Below, piece after piece: positions 1 to 5,278 of a DNA stretch of 5,309 bases. The translations under genes and the position numbers were made by a program. Numbering within the stretch: position 1 is the stretch's first letter; the number at the start of each line of letters is the position of its first letter. The notes below the pieces were generated by a model, which saw only the letters and a list, made by a program, of their open reading frames with translations, did no database searches and was not told where the DNA came from. This stretch comes from Actinomycetota bacterium (lineage in GTDB: Bacteria > Actinomycetota > Actinomycetes > Nanopelagicales > Nanopelagicaceae): the NCBI GenBank assembly GCA_947480375.1, contig CANKCX010000070.1:1-5309 (forward strand). The letters run 5' to 3'.

Positions 1-122
1 AGTAAGACTTTTAAGCTAAACGGAAGCGTCTTTGCGGCGGCTAATTTGGTGATGTCGAAAATTTCGTATTTCGCACCGGCTACTTCTATCTGGGTCTTGG
101 CATCAAAAGAATTTTTACTCAT
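1..122 (-). CDS. acnA: aconitate hydratase AcnA, N-terminal fragment (runs off left edge)
   Basis: This is the first 40 codons of a gene read leftward from ATG at 122-120; the rest lies outside the window. The peptide opens MSKNSFDAKTQIEVAGAKYE and continues through IFDITKLAAAKTLPFSLKVL. The order 'S.NSF.A...L.V.G..Y.I' followed by 'LP(Y/F)SLKVLLEN' is the characteristic N-terminus of the monomeric AcnA/IRP1-type aconitase of about 900 residues, which interconverts citrate and isocitrate in the TCA cycle using a [4Fe-4S] cluster. None of the cluster cysteines fall inside the visible part. The start lies 9 nt after the stop of the RNA methyltransferase gene on the same strand, so read-through from that gene is likely. 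A -10-like TAAGAT placed 6 nt before the ATG suggests an additional leaderless promoter. The family call rests on only 40 residues but the match is specific. Confidence 0.85.
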   Translation of the reverse strand, partial: MSKNSFDAKTQIEVAGAKYEIFDITKLAAAKTLPFSLKVL

Positions 123-128
123 GCCCGC

Positions 129-134
129 ATCTTA
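129..134 (-). promoter_or_regulatory. putative -10 element of a leaderless acnA promoter
   Basis: TAAGAT on the minus strand is followed by six bases (GCGGGC) and then the acnA ATG. It fits the actinobacterial TANNNT -10 with the transcript starting at or next to the start codon. Its first three bases are the TAA stop codon of the upstream methyltransferase gene. There is no convincing -35 hexamer and no good Shine-Dalgarno. This is inference from spacing only. Confidence 0.4.
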
Positions 135-1331
135 ACCGAGGGTAAAGCGCGCCACACATTCCACATGGTGGGTCATCGGGAATAGGTCGAATCCCACGAT
201 GTGATCTAAGTGATATCCGCCATCTTCCAGTTGTTTCGCATCTCGAGCCAATGAAGCTGGGTCACACGAGACGTAAACAATTGTTCGAGGTTTCTTTGCC
301 ATCATCTGTTTTACAACCATTTCGCCCGCACCGGTTCGAGGTGGGTCTAGCAAAATTACATCAACTCTATTAATTAGCGGCAGCTTCTGTTCGACTCGAC
401 CAGAATGGATTACAACGTTCTTCTGCTTTTCAAAAATCTTCAACGCATCTTGGGTAGCCCGATGACTAGATTCAATTAAATGTACCTTGCCAATATCCCC
501 GACATCTTCGGCAATTGGAGCAGTGAATAAACCGACGCCACCATAAAGGTCGCAGGCTTGATCGCCAGGGCGAAGTGCTAATAAATCCATCACTAATTTA
601 CTTAAAGTTTCTGGTGCGGCTTTGTGACTTTGCCAGAAAGAAGTGGGAGAAATTTCATAGGTATGTTCGCCAACGACTTCATGCAATTGAGTTGGGCCAG
701 AAATACTTCTACCACCTCTTGAAACATTGCGTTCGGCTGAACTAGATACCGCAACTTCTAAGCGATCCTCGCCCTTCCAAGTTCTTGCAAACATTGCTGG
801 ATCATTAATTGCTTCAACTGCGATTAAACATTTATCAATTTCAGTTACTTCTTTACTGCGAGCCGAATAAAGCCCTGGTTTACCACTCTTAGAAATTGCA
901 AAATCCATACGGGTTCGCCAATGCAATCCATCCTTGGGTTCAACCGCAATTACATCAAGATCGATTTCCATCTTGCCAAGGCGCGAAAATTGTTCGCGAA
1001 TAACTTGTCGCTTCAATTCGGTTTGAGCTGAAATATCTATATGTTGAAAGTCGCATCCGCCGCAACCGCCAGGAACTGCATACTTGCAAGGTGGAACTAC
1101 TCGATCTTTCGATGGCTTAATAATTTCAATTGCATCGCCACGTGCCAACTTTGAAGATACCGATGTAATTTCGACTACCGCTTCTTCGCCAGTGATTCCG
1201 TATCTAACAAAAATTACTTGTCCTAAATGGCGCGCTATAAAATGTCCGCCATGAGCAACGGGGCCGATTTCCACCGTAATCCGGTCGCCGACTTTCAAAG
1301 AACTTTCGGCGTTCTTTACGTTGGATTCCAT
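132..1331 (-). CDS. TRAM-domain class I SAM-dependent RNA methyltransferase, TrmA/RlmD (m5U) family
   Basis: This 399-aa protein probably makes 5-methyluridine in rRNA or tRNA from S-adenosylmethionine. Residues about 10-72 form a TRAM RNA-binding domain. A [4Fe-4S]-type cysteine set follows at C82, C90, C93 and C168 (C-x7-CGGC ... C). The catalytic domain shows FWQ at 232-234 (Q234 matches the RumA substrate-binding Gln), a SAM-binding DLYGGVGLFT at 261-270, LLDPPRTG at 327-334, the nucleophile motif SCDP with C356, and the general-base Glu E391 in HHVECVARF. All catalytic positions known from RumA/RlmD are therefore present. Family annotation cannot tell RlmD (23S U1939), RlmC (U747) or TrmA (tRNA U54) specificity, so no symbol is given. 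The closest well-known relative by domain layout and context is mycobacterial Rv2689c. ATG 1331 has no Shine-Dalgarno but has TAAGGT 7 nt upstream, consistent with leaderless expression. It is divergent from the trkA pair and followed 9 nt later by acnA. Confidence 0.9.
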   Translation of the reverse strand: MESNVKNAESSLKVGDRITVEIGPVAHGGHFIARHLGQVIFVRYGITGEEAVVEITSVSSKLARGDAIEIIKPSKDRVVPPCKYAVPGGCGGCDFQHIDISAQTELKRQVIREQFSRLGKMEIDLDVIAVEPKDGLHWRTRMDFAISKSGKPGLYSARSKEVTEIDKCLIAVEAINDPAMFARTWKGEDRLEVAVSSSAERNVSRGGRSISGPTQLHEVVGEHTYEISPTSFWQSHKAAPETLSKLVMDLLALRPGDQACDLYGGVGLFTAPIAEDVGDIGKVHLIESSHRATQDALKIFEKQKNVVIHSGRVEQKLPLINRVDVILLDPPRTGAGEMVVKQMMAKKPRTIVYVSCDPASLARDAKQLEDGGYHLDHIVGFDLFPMTHHVECVARFTLG

Positions 1332-1338
1332 AGGGGCA

Positions 1339-1344
1339 ACCTTA
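1339..1344 (-). promoter_or_regulatory. putative -10 element of the RNA methyltransferase gene (leaderless)
   Basis: TAAGGT on the minus strand ends 7 nt before the ATG at 1331, matching TANNNT at leaderless spacing. It lies inside an 8-bp palindrome, CCTTAAGG (1340-1347), roughly midway between the two divergent genes, which could also serve as an operator half or be chance. No recognisable -35. Confidence 0.4.
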
Positions 1345-1350
1345 AGGGTG

Positions 1351-1356
1351 TAAGTT
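1351..1356 (+). promoter_or_regulatory. putative -10 element of the first trkA gene (leaderless, supports GTG 1364)
   Basis: TAAGTT ends 7 nt before GTG 1364. It starts only 7 nt after the end of the opposing -10 at 1339-1344, so two polymerases could not occupy both promoters at once. The competing reading is that AAGGG at 1344-1348 is a Shine-Dalgarno for TTG 1355 (6-nt gap), which would need a promoter further upstream, inside the methyltransferase gene. Confidence 0.4.
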
Positions 1357-1363
1357 GTACTTC

Positions 1364-2026
1364 GTGCACGTTGTCATTATGGGTTGCGGTCGAGTCGGTT
1401 CTGGTCTTGCCACTGATTTAGAGGCTGCCGGACATTCCGTCTCTGTTATCGACCAAAATCGTGAGGCATTTCGCAGATTGGGACCAGATTTCAAAGGTCA
1501 AACAGTTGCTGGCGTCGGATTTGATAGAGATATTTTGCTCGAGGCAGGAATTGAAAAAGCTGATGCATTTGCTGCAGTTTCAAATGGTGATAATTCAAAT
1601 ATTCTTGCGGCGCGAGTAGCTCGCGAAACATATGGTGTGGAGCGCGTTGTAGCTCGTATTTATGATCCAGCTCGCGCAGAAATTTATCAACGTCTTGGCA
1701 TCCCAACAGTTGCAACCGTACTTTGGACAACTGATCAGATAATTCGCAGACTTGCCCCAGAAGGTTCAAGATCAGAGTGGCGTGATGCAAGTGGAGTTGT
1801 ACAACTTTGTGAAGTTCATCTACATCATGATTGGTTTGGACAGCCGGTTTCGTTAATCGAAACTTCAACCAAAGCTCGAGTCGCATTTATCACTCGACTT
1901 GGTGAAGGCATGATTCCAACCGAAAACACAGTCTTACAAGAGGGCGATCTGGTTCACGTAATGGTTCGCGATTCTGAACTAGCAAATACCGAAACCGCTT
2001 TAGCTAAATCTCCGGAAGAGGCATAA
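1364..2026 (+). CDS. TrkA-family potassium uptake regulatory protein (RCK_N + RCK_C), first of a tandem pair
   Basis: This cytoplasmic regulatory subunit gates a Trk/Ktr-type K+ transporter by binding NAD(H) or a related nucleotide. Counting from GTG 1364 (220 aa), a Rossmann RCK_N domain fills about 1-120, with GCGRVGS at 7-13, the ribose-binding acid D30 (VIDQN), SNGDNSN near 73-79 and ARIYDP near 97-102. An RCK_C (TrkA_C) domain follows at about 145-213. The length equals the mycobacterial CeoB type. The start is debatable. TTG 1355 would add three residues and has AAGGG 6 nt upstream; GTG 1364 gives the family-like N-terminus MHVVIMGCGRVGS and has TAAGTT at leaderless spacing, so I prefer it. 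The second trkA starts 5 nt after the stop, so the two are co-transcribed and probably form a hetero-oligomeric ring. No membrane subunit (TrkH/TrkG) is encoded in the window, so the partner must lie elsewhere. Confidence 0.9.
   Translation: MHVVIMGCGRVGSGLATDLEAAGHSVSVIDQNREAFRRLGPDFKGQTVAGVGFDRDILLEAGIEKADAFAAVSNGDNSNILAARVARETYGVERVVARIYDPARAEIYQRLGIPTVATVLWTTDQIIRRLAPEGSRSEWRDASGVVQLCEVHLHHDWFGQPVSLIETSTKARVAFITRLGEGMIPTENTVLQEGDLVHVMVRDSELANTETALAKSPEEA
2014..2021 (+). promoter_or_regulatory. ribosome binding site of the second trkA gene
   Basis: GGAAGAGG sits in the last codons of the first trkA gene and ends 10 nt before ATG 2032. It is a plausible purine-rich Shine-Dalgarno. The AAGG at 2025-2028 is only 3 nt from the ATG, too close to be the main site. 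Confidence 0.4.
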
Positions 2027-2031
2027 GGCTT

Positions 2032-2691
2032 ATGAAAATTGCAATCGCAGGTGCCGGAAATGTTGGGCGCTCAATTGCCCGGGAACTTATTGAAAATGGT
2101 CACCATGTTCTGCTTATCGATCGTGATCCAAAAGCGTTAAAAATGGAGAGTGTGCCTAACGCTGAATGGTTGATGGCTGATGTTTGCGAAATTACTGCAC
2201 TAGATAATGCGAAATTAGATACCTGCCAAGTTTTAATTGCAGCAACCGGTGATGACAAGGTAAATCTTGTAGCCTCACTTCTAGCTAAGACTGAATATGG
2301 CGTACCTCGCGTAGTAGCCCGCGTTAATCATCCAAAGAATGAATGGATGTTTGACTCTTCGTGGGGCGTAGATGTTTCAGTTTCAACCCCAAGAATCATT
2401 TCTGCAATCGTTGAAGAAGCAGTTTCTGTGGGCGATGTAGTCCGACTCTTCTCACTTCAAAAGGGCGAAGCAAGCTTGGTAGAAATAACCTTGCCAGAAG
2501 AGGCTAAGTGTTTAGGTCGCACAGTCGAAGAAGTTAAGTTGCCTGAAAATGCAACCTTGGCTGCGATTGTTCGTGATGGCCAAGTAATTACACCTCATGC
2601 GCACGATGTTTATTCTGCGGGCGATGAACTTCTATTTGTTGCAACAGCTGCTGCTGAAGAGTTACTAAAGAACTGCTTTATAGCAAATTAA
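2032..2691 (+). CDS. TrkA-family potassium uptake regulatory protein (RCK_N + RCK_C), second of a tandem pair
   Basis: This 219-aa paralogue has the same two-domain layout as its upstream neighbour. The Rossmann RCK_N domain carries GAGNVG at 7-12, the ribose-contacting acid D30 in LLIDRD, TGDDKVN at 72-78 and VARVNHPKN near 95-103. RCK_C runs from about 142 to 213. It is clearly not a recent duplicate: outside the glycine motif and scattered positions the two proteins differ. This matches the CeoB/CeoC (Rv2691/Rv2692) arrangement, where two different single-RCK proteins replace the one double-length TrkA of proteobacteria. Expected role: nucleotide-dependent gating of K+ uptake as a partner of the first protein. 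The gene follows after 5 nt. Its TAA (2689-2691) overlaps by 4 bp the stop of the convergent DUF3159 gene. Confidence 0.92.
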   Translation: MKIAIAGAGNVGRSIARELIENGHHVLLIDRDPKALKMESVPNAEWLMADVCEITALDNAKLDTCQVLIAATGDDKVNLVASLLAKTEYGVPRVVARVNHPKNEWMFDSSWGVDVSVSTPRIISAIVEEAVSVGDVVRLFSLQKGEASLVEITLPEEAKCLGRTVEEVKLPENATLAAIVRDGQVITPHAHDVYSAGDELLFVATAAAEELLKNCFIAN

Positions 2692-3299
2692 TTATCAGTT
2701 TTAGTTACAGGTACCGATTTAATAACCATCCAAGTACCCCAGAGCGTTGCTAGATACAGCGGAAAGCCTAAGAAAATATTTGCAATGCCAAGGGCGTTGA
2801 GTTGATTAGCTTTAAAGAGTGGATATTGAATTCCAAGTCGTAATGCAAAGAGTGCAAACCAGATCCAGGTGGCTTTCTTATAAGCCGCTAAACGCTTTGG
2901 ATCTTTTCGCCAATTAAAATTTTCGCCAAGAATTGGTCCAAGCAGAACGCCAATTAACGGCCAGTTGACCAGAATTGAAAGTAAATAGGCCAGCATGAAG
3001 CCGGTGTTCTTCCAGAGACTTGGTGCGTAATAATCTTTTGCCGCGCCAGTTTTCCAGGCAAACCAACCACAGAATGCGACTCCGATAAAACCTGAGATTG
3101 AATGCATCAAAGTGTCACGCTTTATAAGGCGCCAAAGCATTAAGAGCGCTGCTGTCGCAAGTGAAACATAAAGACAAGCGCGCAAATTGTGTGTGACGTT
3201 ATATGTAAGCAAGAAAACTAATGATGGAATCGTTGAGTCAATAATTCCTTTTTTGCCACCAAGTGCATTGACTACTTTGGCCTTATCCTCTTCCTGCAT
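2688..3299 (-). CDS. DUF3159 multipass membrane protein
   Basis: This 203-aa integral membrane protein is of unknown function. It matches the actinobacterial DUF3159 pattern: LGGKKGIIDSTIPSLVF near the N-terminus (14-29), a conserved AWKTGAAKDYYAPSLWKN block (81-98), LVNWPLIGVLLGP (110-122), then TWIWFALFALRLGIQYPLF (144-162) and LGFPLYLATLW near 177-187. Hydrophobic segments fall at about 19-34, 40-58, 66-82, 99-121, 143-160 and 170-194, so about six membrane passes, with a basic loop at 130-142 (RKDPKRLAAYKK). The mycobacterial counterpart by family and location is Rv2693c, also convergent with ceoC. Its ATG shares one base with the dut stop codon (TAATG), a classic re-initiation junction, so its translation probably depends on dut. 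I cannot assign a substrate. Proximity to trkA in several actinobacteria does not by itself show a link to K+ transport. Confidence 0.85.
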   Translation of the reverse strand: MQEEDKAKVVNALGGKKGIIDSTIPSLVFLLTYNVTHNLRACLYVSLATAALLMLWRLIKRDTLMHSISGFIGVAFCGWFAWKTGAAKDYYAPSLWKNTGFMLAYLLSILVNWPLIGVLLGPILGENFNWRKDPKRLAAYKKATWIWFALFALRLGIQYPLFKANQLNALGIANIFLGFPLYLATLWGTWMVIKSVPVTKTDN

Positions 3300-3754
3300 T
3301 AGCTCTTGCCTCCCGTAGATCCAAAACCGCCAGTACCGCGATCGGAACCAGGAAGTGTCGTAACTTCAATAAATTCTGCGTGTTCAACTTTTTGAATAAC
3401 TAATTGTGCAATGCGATCACCTTTTTTAAATGAGATTGCAGATTTTGGGTCATGATTAATTAAAATTATTTGTAACTCCCCACGAAAACCCGCATCGACT
3501 GTGCCAGGTGAATTAACCATTGTTACGCCATGTTTAATCGCTAAGCCAGAACGTGGATGCACCAGTGCTACATAACCATTTGGCAATGCGATTGAAATCC
3601 CTGTTGGGACTAGTGCACGCTCTCCTGGTTGCAAAGTTATATCAACTCGAGTTGTTAGATCGGCGCCGGCATCTCCGGGTTTTGCATAACTAGGCGCTGG
3701 GACAGAATCATCAAGGCGGGTAATTAAAACCTTGACGTTATTTGTTGCGGTCAT
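3299..3754 (-). CDS. dut: deoxyuridine 5'-triphosphate nucleotidohydrolase (dUTPase)
   Basis: The enzyme hydrolyses dUTP to dUMP and pyrophosphate, keeping uracil out of DNA and feeding thymidylate synthesis. At 151 aa it has the usual length of a trimeric dUTPase, and all five motifs are present in order: I, PGDAGADLTT (26-35); II, PRSGLA (67-72); III, GTVDAGFRGEL (84-94) with the catalytic Asp D87; IV, GDRIAQLVIQ (112-121); V, RGTGGFGSTG (139-148), the mobile C-terminal phosphate-binding arm. Position 90, usually Tyr stacking on deoxyuridine, is Phe here, a conservative variant. The ATG overlaps the thioesterase stop by 4 nt (ATGA) and the TAA overlaps the DUF3159 start by 1 nt, so it is the middle gene of a translationally coupled operon. 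No own promoter or Shine-Dalgarno stands out. Confidence 0.97.
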   Translation of the reverse strand: MTATNNVKVLITRLDDSVPAPSYAKPGDAGADLTTRVDITLQPGERALVPTGISIALPNGYVALVHPRSGLAIKHGVTMVNSPGTVDAGFRGELQIILINHDPKSAISFKKGDRIAQLVIQKVEHAEFIEVTTLPGSDRGTGGFGSTGGKS

Positions 3755-4335
3755 GGATTAATTTCAAACTCTGGATCAACAAATGCTAATAATTCTGGGT
3801 GCGCGGTCACGTGATCGAGATAAGCCTTTGGTGCGTTATCAAGGAAGTGCTGCATCGGCACTATTACGAATAGCGCAGCCGCCCGCACCGCCACTGGACC
3901 ATCTGGCGAATCAATTCGACCTTCGGCGCTGCAATAAACCTTGCGATTAACTTGTCCGGTAATTTCGGCACTGATATGCAGAACGGTTCCCATAGGAACT
4001 GGAAGCAGAAAATCGGTTTCAAGTCGCGCTGTTACGGCTGGTGAGCGAATTAACCACATCAATTTTCCAAGAGCTTCATCAAATGCAAGTGAGAGTAAGC
4101 CGCCGTGTGCAAGTCCGGGTGCACCTTGATGATTTTCAGTAACAGTAAAGACGGCTGTTAAATTTTGACCTTCGCCAGCATGTGCAACTAAATGCAGACC
4201 GGTTGGGTGCAATTCACCGCAACCAAAGCAATGTCCAAAGTGTGAAGGAATTTTTGTTCCCGGTAGCGGAGCCTTTGCATGGCGAGGTGGAATTTGTGAA
4301 CCCTCTGGCGGTACCGTGCTTGGAACGCGACTCAT
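3751..4335 (-). CDS. PaaI/THEM4-like hotdog-fold acyl-CoA thioesterase
   Basis: This 194-aa protein probably hydrolyses an acyl-CoA or aryl-CoA thioester; the substrate cannot be read from sequence. A proline-rich, probably disordered leader (1-30) precedes CFGCGELHPTGL (36-47), the Cys-x2-Cys and 'HP.GL' signature seen at the front of THEM4/PaaI-like thioesterases. The hotdog core carries GAPGLAHGG (71-79), with the HGG turn (77-79) and D86/E87 as the candidate catalytic acid nine to ten residues later. The strand ARLETDFLLPVPMGT (103-117) follows, then a beta-rich C-terminus. It is the first gene of a coupled operon with dut and DUF3159. ATG 4335 has TAGGCT 6 nt upstream and no well-spaced Shine-Dalgarno, suggesting a leaderless mRNA. 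I recall no thioesterase at this place in the corresponding mycobacterial locus, so the placement next to dut may be lineage-specific. Confidence 0.85.
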   Translation of the reverse strand: MSRVPSTVPPEGSQIPPRHAKAPLPGTKIPSHFGHCFGCGELHPTGLHLVAHAGEGQNLTAVFTVTENHQGAPGLAHGGLLSLAFDEALGKLMWLIRSPAVTARLETDFLLPVPMGTVLHISAEITGQVNRKVYCSAEGRIDSPDGPVAVRAAALFVIVPMQHFLDNAPKAYLDHVTAHPELLAFVDPEFEINP

Positions 4336-4341
4336 GAGTAA

Positions 4342-4347
4342 AGCCTA
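4342..4347 (-). promoter_or_regulatory. putative -10 element of the thioesterase-dut-DUF3159 operon (leaderless)
   Basis: TAGGCT on the minus strand is followed by six bases (TTACTC) and the ATG at 4335. Spacing and TANNNT pattern fit a leaderless promoter. A TTGAGT at 4364-4359 resembles a -35 but lies only 11 nt from this hexamer, too close for a normal sigma-70 promoter. Confidence 0.4.
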
Positions 4348-4399
4348 ACCCTTAGCGAACTCAATACATATTCATTTCGATATGGTTCGCGACATGGCG

Positions 4400-4405
4400 T
4401 AGCGT
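4400..4405 (+). promoter_or_regulatory. putative -10 element of the DUF3093 gene (leaderless)
   Basis: TAGCGT is followed by six bases (GAGCCT) and GTG 4412. The in-frame TAG at 4400-4402 also rules out any start further upstream, including ATG 4394. No Shine-Dalgarno is visible. A TTCGAT at 4376-4381 is a weak -35 candidate with an 18-nt spacer. Confidence 0.4.
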
Positions 4406-4411
4406 GAGCCT

Positions 4412-4903
4412 GTGAGCAACTCGAAAAAAGTGAACCGACACGAAGATACCAATTACGGTCTTCCAATTTATCAAGAGCGAATTACCTGGAGCTGGTGGCT
4501 CTGGGCATTTGCACTATTTATGGCGGGCTCGGTTTCACTTTCAATTTGGGCGGCGCTTGGAAATACGCCAGCACTAATCGTTTCAATTATTCAGTTTGTA
4601 TTATTGATAGTCGCATCAGAGCGAACCGCCCTTGAAATAACCGTGACAAAGGGTTGGCTATTAGTTGGACCAGCTGCAATCGAGCGGGCCTTCATCCACA
4701 ATTTCAAAGCTCTAGATTTTGCAGAATATAAGCGGATTCGAGGAGTCGATGCCGATCCTGCAAGTTATTTACAGATTAGATTCTGGATTAGTACAGCTCT
4801 CAAATTAGATATCCGTGACCCAAAAGATAAAACGCCCTATTGGCTTATAAGCACCAATAGAGCGACTGAATTAGCTAAAGTTTTAAATCTTGCAGATCAC
4901 TAA
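4412..4903 (+). CDS. DUF3093 membrane protein
   Basis: This 163-aa protein is of unknown function and matches actinobacterial DUF3093. It has an N-terminal YQER at 20-23 followed by Trp-rich WSWWLWAF, a hydrophobic hairpin at about 28-48 and 52-68, then a soluble C-terminal part. That part contains GVDADPASYLQIRFWI (111-126) and the family hallmark LDIRDPKDKTPYWLISTNR (132-150). The compact two-helix plus beta-rich layout resembles membrane-anchored PH-like domains, but that is only an impression. GTG 4412 is the first start available after the in-frame TAG at 4400. The gene is divergent from the thioesterase operon. Its TAA is immediately followed by the stop codon of the convergent DUF4193 gene, with no intergenic base. 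The mycobacterial counterpart by family and order is Rv2698. Confidence 0.85.
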   Translation: MSNSKKVNRHEDTNYGLPIYQERITWSWWLWAFALFMAGSVSLSIWAALGNTPALIVSIIQFVLLIVASERTALEITVTKGWLLVGPAAIERAFIHNFKALDFAEYKRIRGVDADPASYLQIRFWISTALKLDIRDPKDKTPYWLISTNRATELAKVLNLADH

Positions 4904-5200
4904 TTAAATACAATCCTTACAGACTGCCTTTGCGCCTTCACCTTTAGCAAGTTGTGAAGCGTGATGTACTAAGAAGCATCGTGAACAAGTGAATTCATCC
5001 TCTTGCTTTGGAACTACGCGAACAGTTAACTCTTCGCCAGAAAGATCAGCGCCTGGAAGTTCTAGATTCTCGGCCGCTTCTTCTTCATCAATATCAACTT
5101 GACCAGATTGAGCATCTGCTCTGCGGGCTTTGAGTTCTTCAAGAGATTCTTCATGAAGTTCTTCGTCCTGCTTTCGCGGTGTGTCGTAATCCGTTGCCAT
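4904..5200 (-). CDS. DUF4193 small zinc-ribbon-like protein
   Basis: This 98-aa acidic protein is of unknown function, conserved in Actinobacteria as DUF4193 (Rv2699c type, about 100 aa). Residues 1-60 are highly charged and acid-rich (DEELHEESLEELKARR, then DIDEEEAAENLELPGADLSGEEL), with a probable short helix near 12-30. Residues 61-98 carry FTCSRCFLVHHASQL and end in VCKDCI. The two pairs C72/C75 and C94/C97 (CxxC-x18-CxxC) are spaced to bind one zinc ion. Such a layout fits a protein- or RNA-contacting factor rather than an enzyme, but no role can be stated. It has by far the best Shine-Dalgarno of the window (AGGAGG, 4 nt before ATG 5200) and so may be strongly translated. It converges with DUF3093 at a zero-base gap. 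Confidence 0.88.
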   Translation of the reverse strand: MATDYDTPRKQDEELHEESLEELKARRADAQSGQVDIDEEEAAENLELPGADLSGEELTVRVVPKQEDEFTCSRCFLVHHASQLAKGEGAKAVCKDCI

Positions 5201-5224
5201 GGCACCTCCTCTTTAAAAACTATA
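5201..5224 (-). promoter_or_regulatory. promoter -10 and strong Shine-Dalgarno of the DUF4193 gene
   Basis: On the minus strand a -10-like TATAGT (5224-5219) precedes AGAGGAGGTGCC (5212-5201) and then the ATG. AGGAGG occupies 5210-5205. If transcription begins 6 nt after the hexamer, the leader would be only about 12 nt and consist almost wholly of the ribosome binding site. No clear -35 was found. The Shine-Dalgarno is certain by sequence; the -10 is a guess. Confidence 0.55.
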
Positions 5225-5272
5225 AGTAGCAATTTGAAAAACTGCTGATCGCCGTTGTGACGATAGGGCGGA

Positions 5273-5278
5273 TAGTGT
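5273..5278 (+). promoter_or_regulatory. putative -10 element of the right-edge gene (leaderless)
   Basis: TAGTGT ends 7 nt before GTG 5286. The alternative is TATAAG at 5281-5286 as a -10 with TGACGA (5258-5263) at 17-nt spacing, which would drive a gene starting beyond the window. A small inverted repeat, ATAGG/CCTAT (5264-5268 and 5279-5283), surrounds the site. Confidence 0.3.

Noticed and set aside
1227..1421. 64-codon plus-strand frame across the methyltransferase start and the trkA start
   Set aside because: It overlaps two real genes in other frames and encodes no recognisable protein.
1491..1886. 131-codon open frame on the minus strand inside the first trkA gene
   Set aside because: Fully antisense to a well-supported RCK protein. 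Its translation is rich in Leu, Gln and His with no recognisable domain, and it has no promoter or ribosome site of its own.
2669..2702. Inverted repeat AGAACTG/CAGTTTT around the trkA-DUF3159 junction as a bidirectional terminator
   Set aside because: The stem is short, contains a G-U pair and encloses a 20-nt AT-rich loop with no T-run afterwards; too weak to call.
3941..4129. 62-codon plus-strand frame inside the thioesterase gene
   Set aside because: Antisense shadow of a conserved hotdog-domain coding sequence; no independent support.
4359..4364. TTGAGT on the minus strand as the -35 of the thioesterase operon
   Set aside because: Only 11 nt from the proposed -10, outside the usual 16-19 nt spacer, and no TANNNT lies at the right distance for it.
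4394..4399. ATG 4394 as an earlier in-frame start for DUF3093
   Set aside because: It is followed after one codon by an in-frame TAG at 4400-4402.
4892..4927. GCAG/CTGC inverted repeat around the DUF3093-DUF4193 junction as a terminator
   Set aside because: Four-base arms with a 28-nt loop are expected by chance.
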